Shown here piece by piece: positions 15,430 to 23,802 of a stretch of 64,000 nucleotides of DNA. Position 1 is the stretch's first letter; each line of letters opens with the position of its first letter. A program made the translations under genes and the position numbers. The DNA lies in contig JAQBOG010000033.1 in the NCBI GenBank assembly GCA_028288165.1, forward strand, positions 1-64,000. The letters run 5' to 3'. The notes beneath the pieces are model-generated. The model ran no database searches, was not told the origin of the DNA, and saw nothing but the letters and a program-made list of their open reading frames with translations. This DNA comes from Sphingobacteriales bacterium. GTDB lineage: Bacteria > Bacteroidota > Bacteroidia > Sphingobacteriales > Sphingobacteriaceae.

Positions 15430-16731
15430 TTATCCTAACAAAAACTTTTTAAATCCCTCAAAATCTATTCCTAGTGAAACTGATTGTTTAGTTCGGGATT
15501 CTAACTCTTTTACCTGCATTGGCACTTCAATTTTAGATGCGATATTTTCAGGGAAAACCTCGGGAAATTTACAAGGGTGGGCTGTTGATAAGAAGACACC
15601 CGTATTATCTTCGCTTGAATGCGATTGATAATCTTTTAAAGCAAGCCAGGCAATCGCCGTGTGAGGACAGACCACGTAACCATTTTCTTGGAATACTTGT
15701 TTAATAGCATCAACCGTTTGCTCATCAGTATAGCTATAACCCTTAACTAGCTTACGCAATGTTTCAGCATCTTCATTAAACAAATCCATTATACGAACCC
15801 AATTGCTCGGATTACCTACATCCATAGCATTTGAATAGGTTTGCACAGATGGTTTAGGCTGATATTCCCCCCCTGCTAAGAAAACAGGAACCGTGTCATT
15901 TACATTCGTTGCAGCTAAAAATTGTTTTACTGGCAACCCTAATTTCCAAGCCAATAAGCCAGCCCCAATATTTCCAAAATTACCGCTTGGTACTGAAAAC
16001 ACGATGTCGCTTTTACCTTCAAGTTGTAATTGAGCAACTGCGTTGAAGTAGTAAAAAGTTTGGGGAATTAAACGGGCAATATTTATAGAATTCGCAGAAG
16101 TTAAACGGAATCTTTCATTTAGTTCGTCATCAACAAAAGCCTGTTTTACCAATTCCTGGCAATCATCAAAAGTACCGTCAACCTCAATAGCCCTAATGTT
16201 CTGCCCATGCGTAGTTAACTGCAATTCTTGAATAGGGCTTACCTTGCCTTTCGGATATAAAATAGTAACCTGCGTATTCGGAACACCTAAGAACCCTAAT
16301 GCAACGGCGCCACCTGTATCGCCGGAAGTTGCAACTAAAACATTAAGTTCCTTTTCTCCTTCTAAAAGAAAGTAAGCCATCACCCGACTCATAAAACGAG
16401 CACCAAAATCTTTAAACGCTAAAGATGGCCCATGGAATAATTCAAGAACATAGTTACCGTCTTTTAATGCGACAACTGGAGCGGGGAAATTTATAGCATC
16501 TTCTATAATAGATTTCAAGTCATCAGCAGGAATGGAGTCTTTCAATAAAGCTTCCGCCACTGTATAAGCAATTTCTTGTAACGAATATGTATGCAGGTTT
16601 TTTATAAACTCGTCGCTCAATACAGGAATAAAATGAGGCATATATAATCCTTTATCCTGAGGCAAGCTATTGAAAACAGCATCTTTAAAAGATACTTCTG
16701 ACGATTTATTATTTGTACTGTAGAGTTTCAT
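15430..16731 (-). CDS. thrC: Threonine synthase
   Basis: ThrC is a PLP enzyme that converts O-phosphohomoserine to threonine, the last step of the pathway. The N-terminus MKLYSTNNKSSEVSFKDAV and the PLP-lysine context GPSLAFKDFGARF (Lys near residue 107) are typical. ATSGDTGGAVA is the phosphate-binding loop and VPSGNFGNIGAG follows. The length of 433 residues matches the long Bacteroidota/gamma-proteobacterial type. It is the last gene of thrABC, 102 nt after thrB, with a family A repeat in the gap. Confidence 0.97.
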   Translation of the reverse strand: MKLYSTNNKSSEVSFKDAVFNSLPQDKGLYMPHFIPVLSDEFIKNLHTYSLQEIAYTVAEALLKDSIPADDLKSIIEDAINFPAPVVALKDGNYVLELFHGPSLAFKDFGARFMSRVMAYFLLEGEKELNVLVATSGDTGGAVALGFLGVPNTQVTILYPKGKVSPIQELQLTTHGQNIRAIEVDGTFDDCQELVKQAFVDDELNERFRLTSANSINIARLIPQTFYYFNAVAQLQLEGKSDIVFSVPSGNFGNIGAGLLAWKLGLPVKQFLAATNVNDTVPVFLAGGEYQPKPSVQTYSNAMDVGNPSNWVRIMDLFNEDAETLRKLVKGYSYTDEQTVDAIKQVFQENGYVVCPHTAIAWLALKDYQSHSSEDNTGVFLSTAHPCKFPEVFPENIASKIEVPMQVKELESRTKQSVSLGIDFEGFKKFLLG

Positions 16732-16739
16732 TGTTGAAG

Positions 16740-16830
16740 GAGATTTGAGATTTGAGATTTGAGATTTGAGATCTTTTCTAGGTGTTAAGGCAACCTGTCT
16801 AACATCTCATATCTCCCCTCTCATATCTAA
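16740..16830. repeat. Family A repeat between thrB and thrC
   Basis: Four tandem copies of the 7-base unit GAGATTT (16740-16770) face CATCTCATATCTC and CTCATATCT (16803-16828), giving an inverted element with the centre AGGTGTTAAGGCAACCTG. It fills the whole thrB-thrC gap. Confidence 0.7.
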
Positions 16831-16833
16831 TTA

Positions 16834-17766
16834 TTAGTCTAATATTTTAGGGCCAACAGTATTTACTGCAGAACAATATGCCTGACTGGTAATATTTAGT
16901 GACGTTAGGTGTGCTTGGATTTTAGTCGTAATATTATGAGATGTTTGCTCATCTCGTGTAAACGCAAATACAGAGGGGCCTGATCCGGAAATACCGAAAC
17001 CTAGGGCTCCATTTTCAAGAGCAATTTCCTTCATTTTGTAAAAATCAGGAATCAATATAGATCGTACAGGTTCTACCAATATATCCTTCATACTTCTGCC
17101 AATTAAATCCAGATCGCTCATGAATAATCCGCTTACTAAACCTGCAATATTTCCCCACTGTACAACCGCATCCTTTAACAATACTTTACTTCGTATCATA
17201 TTTCGGGCGTCACGGGTAGGAACATCCACTTCAGGAAAAACAATCGCACAATGCAAACCAGACGGCGTTGGTAAACGAATTAAGTCTAGCGGATCATAAC
17301 TTTTTACTAATACAAAGCCTCCCATTAAAGCTGGAGCCACATTATCAGCATGACCATATCCACACGCCATCTCCTCACCCTTCATAGCGAAAGGAACCAG
17401 TTCTTCGGCAGTTAACAAATTTCCCATCAAGTTATTGATAGCAAACAGACCCGCAACTGTACTGGCAGAGCTTGATCCTAAGCCGCTGCCGATAGGCATT
17501 TTCTTGTATAATTCTATCTCAACACCTAGGTCGGGCTTGCCAATATGAGCCAAGTAATGCTGTACACTTAAACTAACCGTATTCTTTGCTGCTGCGGTTG
17601 GTAATCTGCCGTCATCGCCTGTGATTTTGTTTATTACAATACCTTGCTTTTCGGTTAATCTCATCAACACCTCATCGCCAGGAGCATTTACGGCAAGTCC
17701 TAATATATCATAACCGCAAACTACATTGGCTATTGTTGCAGGCGCAAAAACTTTTATTGATTGCAT
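16834..17766 (-). CDS. thrB: Homoserine kinase
   Basis: ThrB phosphorylates homoserine to O-phosphohomoserine. It is a GHMP-family kinase: the N-terminal strand KVFAPATIANVVCGYDILG is followed by the ATP loop PIGSGLGSSSAS (about residues 91-102), and the third motif GISGSGPSVFAF lies near 258-269. The length of 310 residues is typical. It lies between thrA (97 nt upstream) and thrC (102 nt downstream); both gaps are made of dispersed repeats rather than tight coupling. Confidence 0.97.
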   Translation of the reverse strand: MQSIKVFAPATIANVVCGYDILGLAVNAPGDEVLMRLTEKQGIVINKITGDDGRLPTAAAKNTVSLSVQHYLAHIGKPDLGVEIELYKKMPIGSGLGSSSASTVAGLFAINNLMGNLLTAEELVPFAMKGEEMACGYGHADNVAPALMGGFVLVKSYDPLDLIRLPTPSGLHCAIVFPEVDVPTRDARNMIRSKVLLKDAVVQWGNIAGLVSGLFMSDLDLIGRSMKDILVEPVRSILIPDFYKMKEIALENGALGFGISGSGPSVFAFTRDEQTSHNITTKIQAHLTSLNITSQAYCSAVNTVGPKILD

Positions 17767-17773
17767 TGGGAGA

Positions 17774-17818
17774 GGGTATTGAGTATTGAGTATTGAGTAT
17801 TGAGATTGTCTATCATGC
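17774..17818. repeat. Family A repeat (GTATTGA tandem) between thrA and thrB
   Basis: Four tandem copies of the 7-base unit GTATTGA are followed by GATTGTCTATCATGC. The TCTATCATGC end is shared with the copy after era (1252-1295) and, with one change, with 20320-20362. Confidence 0.7.
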
Positions 17819-17833
17819 TTATTATGTTATATA

Positions 17834-17866
17834 CTCCCCCTTCAGGGGGCCGGGGGGTGAGGCTTA
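17834..17866. repeat. Family B palindromic repeat at the 3' end of thrA
   Basis: CTCCCCCTTCAGGGGGCCGG followed by GGGGTGAGGCTTA is a full-length family B copy with a CCCCCTTCAGGGGG palindrome. The thrA stop codon (TAA, 17864-17866 on the minus strand) is its outermost triplet. Confidence 0.7.
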
Positions 17867-20314
17867 GTGTGCTCCTACATTTATTAAATCTGCAAATACT
17901 CCAGCAGCTGTTACTTCAGCACCTGCGCCGGGGCCTTTAACTACAAGCGGACGCTCCTTATACCTTTCTGTTGTAAAGGATATGATATTATCACTACCAG
18001 AAAGGGTATAGAACGGATGATTTCCATCTACCATTTGTAGGGTAATTGATGCCTTTCCATTTTCAAGCTTCCCAATATACCGCAGCACTTTACCTGCATC
18101 TTCCGCCTGTTTTTTCATATTTGCGAAATAAGCTTCAGATTTCTTTAATTCAGAATAGAAATCTTCTACCGAAGTTGCATCCTGGCAAGATTGAGGTAGC
18201 ATTTTTTGGATTTCAACGTCCGAAGCTTCAAATTCATAACCAGCATCACGAGCAAGAATTAAAATTTTGCGCATAAAGTCAGTTCCACTCAAATCATCAC
18301 GAGGATCTGGTTCGGTATATCCTTTTTCTTGAGCCATTTTAACGACATCGTGAAAACTGATATCTCCTTTGAAGTGATTGAAAATAAAAGAAATCGTTCC
18401 TGACAAGATTGCTTCGATCGTAATAACGCGATCTCCACTCATCATCAAATCTTTTAAAGTTCTCACAATTGGCAATCCAGCGCCCACATTTGTTTCATAA
18501 AAGAAATCTACACCATGCAATCTGGCAGAATCTTTAAAGGTTTTATATTGCTGATAAGAACCTGAATTACCTATTTTATTGCATGTAATGACTGAGATTG
18601 TAGACCTGAAAATTTCGTCGTAATATTCAATAGGGGCGGCACTGGCTGTGTTATCTGCAAAAACACAGTTAGGCAAATTCATCAATTTCATTTTTGCTAC
18701 AAACTGACCTAAATCTGCTTGCTCGCCGCTCTCTTCTAAGGTTTCTTTCCAATTATCAAGATCGATTCCCTCAGCGTTGAAAATCATTTTCCGGCTATTA
18801 CTTATCCCAGCAACACGAACTTGGATACCATTATGTTCTTGCAAAAATTGCTTGTGTTCTTTTAATTGTCTGAAAAGAGTTGCACCAATACTACCAGTAC
18901 CTAAGCAAAACACGTTTAATGTTTTGTTCAGATTCTCAAAGAACTCGTCATGAACTGCGTTTAAAGCTTTCGCTAAATCTGGTTGAGAGATTACTACTGA
19001 TATGTTATGTTCTGAAGATCCTTGTGCAATTGCTCGCACATTTACACCGTTACGGCCTAATGCATGGAATAACTTTCCGGCTATACCAGGTGTTTGCTTC
19101 ATGTTCTCTCCTACAATCGCCAATATAGAAAGCTGTTTTTCGAATACAGGCGCCTCCAATTTTTTAGCTTCAAGTTCTAATTCAAATTCTTGAGAAATTA
19201 CTTGTTGCGCTTTTACCGCATCTGCGGGATGAATGGCAAAAGTGATATTATGCTCTGAAGATGATTGAGTAATAAGGATAACATTGATATTCTCCCGGGC
19301 AAGCAATGAGAATAAACGACCACTGAAACCAGCTTTACCAACCATTCCGCTGCCTTCTACGTTGATGATACTTACATCATTGATCGAAGAAATACCTTTG
19401 ATTGGAAGCTTGGATTCTTTACAATCATGACGAATAAACGTTCCGATAAATTCAGGCTGAAAAGTATTTTTGATCACTATCGGGATCTTTTTCAAGAATA
19501 CCGGAATCATAGTTGGCGGATAAATAACTTTCGCACCAAAATAAGAAAGCTCCATTGCTTCGGTATAAGTAAGTTCGCCTAACGGGAAAGCTTTTTTTAC
19601 CATTCGTGGATCAGCGGTCATCATGCCGTTTACATCTGTCCAGATTTGTATTTCACTGGCGTTAAGTGCTGCACCGAATATAGAAGCAGTATAATCACTT
19701 CCGCCACGACCTAATGTAGTAATACGACCATCATTATTGCTGGCAATAAATCCGGTAACGAAAAGCATTTTATCTGAATTTTCTTTGTAAAACTCACGAA
19801 TCAAAATATCTGTAACTTCAGTTAGCACACGAGCCTGACCGAAATTATTATCAGTTTTTATCAGTAAAGAAGCATCCACAAAAACAGATTCAGGGAAATG
19901 CTGCTCCGCAATTTTGCTTACTAAGACAGTAGAACAACGTTCGCCATAGCTTAAAATTAAATCTAAAGTTTTAGGCGTTAAGTCTTTAAGGCTGCTAATC
20001 CCAATTAATAAATCATCAAGCTCATTGAAGAATATTTTAAGCTTGGTAAAAACAGGATTTTGGTTTTGAACATCCAACAACGCTTTTACAGCATCAAAAT
20101 GTCGGGTTTGTAACTCTTCAAGTTGGATGTTAAACGTATTTCCTAACGCTGCTTGCTCTGCCATGGATGTCAGCAAGTTGGTAACGCCACTCATTGCAGA
20201 TAAAACAACAATTGGATTTTCGCCGTTTGCTGTTTCCTTTTGAAGAATTGAAATAAGAGTTTGGATGCTTTTAACAGATCCTACAGAGGTACCACCGAAT
20301 TTTAATACTTTCAT
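17864..20314 (-). CDS. thrA: Bifunctional aspartokinase / homoserine dehydrogenase
   Basis: ThrA catalyses the first and third steps of threonine synthesis. The aspartokinase half starts MKVLKFGGTSVGS and has the GRGGSDYTAS motif near residue 203. Two ACT-type regulatory segments (about 310-460) carry the QSSSEHNI and QGSSEHNI motifs, which suggests threonine feedback. The dehydrogenase half begins at the Rossmann loop FCLGTGSIGATLF (about 466-478) and continues through TNVGAGLPIV near 596. At 816 residues it matches the fused ThrA/MetL size. The gene heads thrABC and follows an attenuator. Confidence 0.97.
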   Translation of the reverse strand: MKVLKFGGTSVGSVKSIQTLISILQKETANGENPIVVLSAMSGVTNLLTSMAEQAALGNTFNIQLEELQTRHFDAVKALLDVQNQNPVFTKLKIFFNELDDLLIGISSLKDLTPKTLDLILSYGERCSTVLVSKIAEQHFPESVFVDASLLIKTDNNFGQARVLTEVTDILIREFYKENSDKMLFVTGFIASNNDGRITTLGRGGSDYTASIFGAALNASEIQIWTDVNGMMTADPRMVKKAFPLGELTYTEAMELSYFGAKVIYPPTMIPVFLKKIPIVIKNTFQPEFIGTFIRHDCKESKLPIKGISSINDVSIINVEGSGMVGKAGFSGRLFSLLARENINVILITQSSSEHNITFAIHPADAVKAQQVISQEFELELEAKKLEAPVFEKQLSILAIVGENMKQTPGIAGKLFHALGRNGVNVRAIAQGSSEHNISVVISQPDLAKALNAVHDEFFENLNKTLNVFCLGTGSIGATLFRQLKEHKQFLQEHNGIQVRVAGISNSRKMIFNAEGIDLDNWKETLEESGEQADLGQFVAKMKLMNLPNCVFADNTASAAPIEYYDEIFRSTISVITCNKIGNSGSYQQYKTFKDSARLHGVDFFYETNVGAGLPIVRTLKDLMMSGDRVITIEAILSGTISFIFNHFKGDISFHDVVKMAQEKGYTEPDPRDDLSGTDFMRKILILARDAGYEFEASDVEIQKMLPQSCQDATSVEDFYSELKKSEAYFANMKKQAEDAGKVLRYIGKLENGKASITLQMVDGNHPFYTLSGSDNIISFTTERYKERPLVVKGPGAGAEVTAAGVFADLINVGAH

Positions 20315-20319
20315 TTTTT

Positions 20320-20362
20320 TGAGATGTGAGTATTGAGATATGCGTATTGAGATCTATCCTGC
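20320..20362. repeat. Family A repeat upstream of thrA
   Basis: GAGATGTGAGTATTGAGATA and GTATTGAGATCTATCCTGC are family A wording. It lies in the mRNA leader between the attenuator and the thrA start codon. Confidence 0.6.
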
Positions 20363-20474
20363 TGATTAAACCCGACTTGGATTTTTTCGATTGAAATGAT
20401 GGCAATAAACTTTCTACTCATTTTTAATAATATAACATGACTCGGTTTAAAACTTTGTCAAGGTATTTTTAATG

Positions 20475-20514
20475 CAAAAAGCGCCTTTCCCCTTGAGGAG
20501 GAAGGCGCTTTTTG
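20475..20514 (-). terminator. Attenuator terminator of the thr operon
   Basis: AAGGCGCTTTTT (20502-20513) and AAAAAGCGCCTT (20476-20487) form a perfect 12-bp stem. On the minus strand it ends in a five-U run. It lies 30 nt after the leader peptide stop and about 160 nt before thrA. The eight bases at 20497-20504 are exactly complementary to 20552-20559 in the leader peptide coding region, which provides an antiterminator. Confidence 0.85.
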
Positions 20515-20543
20515 GCTTTATATATTTTTCAATTTTTATACCA

Positions 20544-20594
20544 TTAAACTGCTTCCTCCATGATTTGTGTCATGGTGGTTGTAATCGTAGTCAT
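20544..20594 (-). CDS. thrL: thr operon leader peptide (MTTITTTMTQIMEEAV)
   Basis: The 16-codon reading frame has six Thr (ACT, ACG, ACA, ACC, ACC, ACA) and two Ile (ATT, ATC) codons among its first eleven, the same bias as in enterobacterial ThrL. It is followed by the intrinsic terminator at 20475-20514. If Thr-tRNA or Ile-tRNA is short, the ribosome stalls on these codons and 20552-20559 stays free to pair with 20497-20504, which breaks the terminator. If translation finishes at 20544, that arm is covered and the terminator forms. A longer in-frame-shifted reading frame over the same bases lacks this logic. Confidence 0.85.
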   Translation of the reverse strand: MTTITTTMTQIMEEAV

Positions 20595-20660
20595 GGTATA
20601 AAAGTATGTTTTCATTATTTCTGAATTGGTTGTAAAATAAGTGCTTTATTTTCAGAATTG

Positions 20661-20668
20661 CAAATGTA
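20661..20668 (-). promoter_or_regulatory. Candidate -7 promoter element of the thr operon
   Basis: TACATTTG on the minus strand matches TAnnTTTG perfectly. No TTTG lies at the usual -33 distance, only an A/T-rich stretch. The predicted start near 20655 leaves about 60 nt before the leader peptide ATG. From here to the next repeat (20670-20934) I see no gene or clear structure. Confidence 0.4.
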
Positions 20669-20934
20669 CATTCTTTTTTCAATTTTATTAATAAAATGAT
20701 GTTGATAGCAGGAGGAAAATGCCATGAAGAAATTAGAAAAATACTTTGTAAAGCAGGTTTCTGTGTTTTATAGGTTATATCAGTCCCGCCATTCATTGCA
20801 AATCCTCATCTCCTACCCTCTTAGCCCAGCACACACTCAGGGTTTTCCATTTTTGTCGGGTTTAATTCCGATAGGCTTGCTCCTATAAATCTCAATAATT
20901 CGTTGATTCTATCAAATGCTTCAGTTTGTAATGT

Positions 20935-21027
20935 ATGCTAGGTTTTGCGTTAGGGATAGAAATGAAAATCCTTTTTGCCTCTTTCTTCGGCAAAAAGATT
21001 GCAATGGATAGCCCGCCCGAACGCCCA
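20935..21027. repeat. Family C repeat (GCGTTAGGGA...GAACGCCC)
   Basis: ATGCTAGGTTTTGCGTTAGG at the left and GCCCGCCCGAACGCCC at the right border an inner palindrome: AATCCTTTTTGCC pairs with GGCAAAAAGATT. The same borders and inner arms occur inverted at 44869-44956 and again at 48937-49054. It lies in the thr-rsgA divergent gap. Confidence 0.75.
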
Positions 21028-21083
21028 AATTCATTTGATAAGTAATACAAACAAGGTTCGAACGTAGCCTTAAATCAAAAATA

Positions 21084-21115
21084 TTGTGCTTTGGCGTTTA
21101 GAGCTTTTATATTTG
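21084..21115 (+). promoter_or_regulatory. Promoter of rsgA
   Basis: TTG at 21084-21086, a 21-base spacer and a perfect TATATTTG at 21108-21115. The predicted transcription start (about 21119-21122) falls on or next to the chosen ATG at 21122, which would make the mRNA nearly leaderless. Confidence 0.5.
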
Positions 21116-21121
21116 CTATTC

Positions 21122-22042
21122 ATGCAAGGATTAGTCATTAAATCAACCGGAAGCTGGTACCAGGTTTTAACCGAAGACGGTAAATATGTGGATTGCCGCA
21201 TAAAGGGTAAGTTTCGTACGAAAGACATCAAAAGTACCAATCCGATTGCGGTGGGCGATCAGGTTGATTTTGAAATGGAGCCTGAGCAGGAAACGGCAGT
21301 GATAAATAAGCTTCATGAGCGGCGAAATTACATCATCCGCAAGTCCGTAAACCTTTCAAGGCAATCGCAAATTATAGCAGCAAATTTAGATCAGGCTTTT
21401 TTAATTGTTACGCTTGCTTCACCTCGAACATCTCTGGGCTTTATTGATCGCTTTCTGGTTACTGCGGAAGCTTACCATATTCCTGCAAGCATCATTTTCA
21501 ACAAAATTGATTTATTTAGCGAAGAAGGCTTGGAAGTTTTGGCTGATTATAAATCAATTTACACCAATCTTGGATATCCATGTTATGAAGTTTCTGCTGT
21601 TAAAGGGACTCATGTAAATGAGATTATTGAATTATTAAAAGATAAAACAACGCTGGTTTCTGGGCATTCGGGTGTAGGAAAATCTACTTTGATTAATGCC
21701 ATACTTCCGGGCAAGGAACTTAAAACGGGTGAAATTTCTGATTGGAGTGATAAAGGTCAGCATACTACCACGTTTGCAGAAATGTTTCAGTTGCCTTTCG
21801 GCGGATTTTTAATTGATACTCCCGGAATAAAAGAGCTTGGCGTAATAGATATTGAAAAGCAAGAATTAGGAGATTTATTTCCTGAAATTCGAGAACGAAA
21901 ACCCGAATGTAAATTTCATAATTGCCGCCATATTAACGAACCAAACTGTAAGGTAATTGAGGCTGTGGAAGACGGAGAAATTGAATCATCCAGGTATGAC
22001 AGCTATTTGAGTATTTACAATGGGAATGATACGAGGCATTAG
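21122..22042 (+). CDS. rsgA: Ribosome small-subunit-dependent GTPase A
   Basis: RsgA is a circularly permuted GTPase that checks late 30S maturation. From the chosen start, an OB-fold domain (about 1-70) is followed by NKID (127-130), then GHSGVGKST (181-189), then DTPG. This order, with G4 before G1, is the hallmark of the permutation. A C-terminal zinc site, CKFHNCRH...PNC, lies near residue 262-275. The start at 21122 (MQGLVIKSTG) is preferred to 21086 because the promoter lies between the two and the family N-terminus fits. Length is 306 residues. Confidence 0.96.
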   Translation: MQGLVIKSTGSWYQVLTEDGKYVDCRIKGKFRTKDIKSTNPIAVGDQVDFEMEPEQETAVINKLHERRNYIIRKSVNLSRQSQIIAANLDQAFLIVTLASPRTSLGFIDRFLVTAEAYHIPASIIFNKIDLFSEEGLEVLADYKSIYTNLGYPCYEVSAVKGTHVNEIIELLKDKTTLVSGHSGVGKSTLINAILPGKELKTGEISDWSDKGQHTTTFAEMFQLPFGGFLIDTPGIKELGVIDIEKQELGDLFPEIRERKPECKFHNCRHINEPNCKVIEAVEDGEIESSRYDSYLSIYNGNDTRH

Positions 22043-22135
22043 TTTGGTTGTAAATTGTGAGTTATGAGTTGTAGGTCTTTTCCCAGTTATAAAGAGTTAT
22101 ACGAAGCTGTTTGCTGACAGCTCAAAACTAAATAT

Positions 22136-22594
22136 ATGCGTGCTCTTATTCAACGAGTTACTGAAGCTTCTGTAATAGTCAATGATCAAATTATCGGATC
22201 AATTGGTGCCGGTTTGTTGGTTCTGTTAGGAATTGAAAATGCAGATTCTATCGAAGATGTTCAGTGGCTTGCTGCAAAGATTTTAAACATGCGGATTTTC
22301 AGTGATGAAAATGGTTTGATGAATAAATCAGTAGTGGATATTGATGGTGAAATTTTACTGATATCGCAATTTACGTTATTCGCTCAAACAAAAAAAGGAA
22401 ATCGCCCGGGGTTTACCAGAGCGGCAAAACCGGAAGTTGCAATTCCTTTATATGAAAAAATGATTATTGCTTTAGAACAAATTAGCGGTAAAAAAACACA
22501 AACCGGCGAATTCGGCGCAGATATGAAAGTGAGCTTACTTAACGACGGGCCCGTAACCATAATCATGGATACTAGCGACAAAGAAAATTACTAG
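22136..22594 (+). CDS. dtd: D-aminoacyl-tRNA deacylase
   Basis: Dtd hydrolyses D-amino acids (and glycine) from mischarged tRNA. The start MRALIQRVTEASV and the two active-site motifs SQFTL (77-81) and NDGPVTI (136-142), including the cross-subunit Gly-Pro, are all present. The 152-residue length is normal. It follows rsgA by 93 nt and precedes a MazG-like gene by 21 nt, forming a housekeeping/quality-control group. Confidence 0.96.
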   Translation: MRALIQRVTEASVIVNDQIIGSIGAGLLVLLGIENADSIEDVQWLAAKILNMRIFSDENGLMNKSVVDIDGEILLISQFTLFAQTKKGNRPGFTRAAKPEVAIPLYEKMIIALEQISGKKTQTGEFGADMKVSLLNDGPVTIIMDTSDKENY

Positions 22595-22615
22595 GGCCGG
22601 AATAATACTAATTAC

Positions 22616-22942
22616 ATGACCATAGAAGAAGCCCAAAAACTAGTGGACAACTGGATAAACACCACTGGCGTGAGATATTTTAACGAATTAACCAATACTG
22701 CCATTTTGATGGAAGAAGTTGGTGAAGTCGCCCGGATCATGGCCAGAAAATATGGTGAACAATCCTACAAAAAATCAGATCATGATGTCGACCTAGGTGA
22801 TGAAATGGCTGACGTACTTTTCGTACTAATTTGCCTGGCCAACCAAACCGGCATTAACTTAACCGAGGCACTCGAAAAAAATATGGACAAAAAGAAAATT
22901 AGGGATGCCGACAGGCATAAGAATAATGAAAAACTTAGGTAG
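22616..22942 (+). CDS. MazG-like nucleotide pyrophosphohydrolase
   Basis: The 108-residue all-alpha protein has the MazG/dUTPase-superfamily metal motif: EEVGEVAR (Glu33, Glu34, Glu37) and DEMADVLF with Glu and Asp about 25 residues later. It has one MazG domain, not the two of E. coli MazG. Such proteins hydrolyse (d)NTPs to monophosphate and pyrophosphate, often damaged ones. The substrate is not visible. It follows dtd by 21 nt and is likely co-transcribed. It faces comB convergently. Confidence 0.88.
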   Translation: MTIEEAQKLVDNWINTTGVRYFNELTNTAILMEEVGEVARIMARKYGEQSYKKSDHDVDLGDEMADVLFVLICLANQTGINLTEALEKNMDKKKIRDADRHKNNEKLR

Positions 22943-22943
22943 A

Positions 22944-23035
22944 TGTGAGATTTGAGACATTAGATATGAGACAGGATGTCTGAAGTCCAAATCCAGTGCT
23001 CTCAAATTGATACTTTATATCTTATACTTTATACT
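22944..23035. repeat. Family A repeat with a TATACTTTA-type tail
   Basis: GATGTGAGATTTGAGA and ATATGAGACAGGATGTCTG are followed by tandem TATACTTTATACTTTA units that resemble the ends of the IVS-like unit at 11354-11782. The stretch occupies the gap between the convergent MazG-like gene and comB. Confidence 0.6.
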
Positions 23036-23770
23036 TTAAGCTTTCAACTCAAAAGCCTTCATTTTCACCAATCTTTCCCCGTCTAAAACAGGAATAGCGG
23101 TTGTTAAATCAACGTTTAAGCAAAATTCGATATCAGCTTCAATACCTAATTTTTTAAGACGTTCGCTGTGAGATGTTTTTTTAAGGTAACCGCTCAAATC
23201 ATTTTTAGCAAGTACATACAAATCTTCTGAAGCGATACTTGCATCATCTAATTGATAACCGAACTCTTTTATGTTATGAACAATTGCACCAGCAAATAAG
23301 GTGTCTTCTAAATTCATTTTTTCTTTCCATCCGGAGCATAAAAGCAGCACATTTTGGTTTTGCGTTTGTAACCAATCAGAAAGAGCTGTTAAATTCAAAA
23401 AAGAACCCATTACAATTTTTTGGGCTGCTAATGATTGATGAATAGCATACGTCCCGTTTGTTGTAGTTAAAACAATGGTTTTGCCCTCAACTTTATCTTT
23501 TGAGTATGAGAAAGGCGAATTACCGAAGTCGAATCCTGTAACCACTGCGCCATCCCGCTCTGCGGCCAAAAGATATCCTTCTGTGGTACGATGAGATTCG
23601 CAAATTTCTACTGTTGCAACTGGAATGATTGCTTCCGCCCCGTTTTCTATTCCGTAACAAATGGAAGTTGTAGCTCTGAAAATATCAATAACAACTACTA
23701 TACTTTGGCTTATATCATATAAATGAAGCAATGCTGGTGTGATGCATACTTCTAATTTTCTCTGCTGCAT
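23036..23770 (-). CDS. comB: 2-phosphosulfolactate phosphatase (ComB family)
   Basis: ComB dephosphorylates 2-phosphosulfolactate to sulfolactate, known from coenzyme M synthesis and from sulfolactate formation in bacteria. The family segments VVVIDIFRATTSI (about 25-37), AAERDGAV, DFGNSP and TTTNGT are all present. The 244-residue length is normal. No other coenzyme M or sulfonate gene is in the window, so the pathway is open; a link to sulfonolipid or sulfolactate metabolism of Bacteroidota would be inference. It is 32 nt downstream of gcvT on the same strand. Confidence 0.88.
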   Translation of the reverse strand: MQQRKLEVCITPALLHLYDISQSIVVVIDIFRATTSICYGIENGAEAIIPVATVEICESHRTTEGYLLAAERDGAVVTGFDFGNSPFSYSKDKVEGKTIVLTTTNGTYAIHQSLAAQKIVMGSFLNLTALSDWLQTQNQNVLLLCSGWKEKMNLEDTLFAGAIVHNIKEFGYQLDDASIASEDLYVLAKNDLSGYLKKTSHSERLKKLGIEADIEFCLNVDLTTAIPVLDGERLVKMKAFELKA

Positions 23771-23802
23771 TTTAAGGACTGTTTCTTTTGGTTAGAAAGC
23801 AA

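Noticed and set aside
16740..16830. Tandem GAGATTT units considered as a CRISPR array or minisatellite
   Set aside because: Units are 7 bp without spacers, there are no cas genes, and similar degenerate units with facing arms occur in many gaps, which fits a dispersed repeat family.
20536..20796. 86-codon minus-strand reading frame over the thr leader
   Set aside because: It runs through the promoter and overlaps the Thr-rich leader peptide in another frame. It has no family features, and the 16-codon frame explains the region better.
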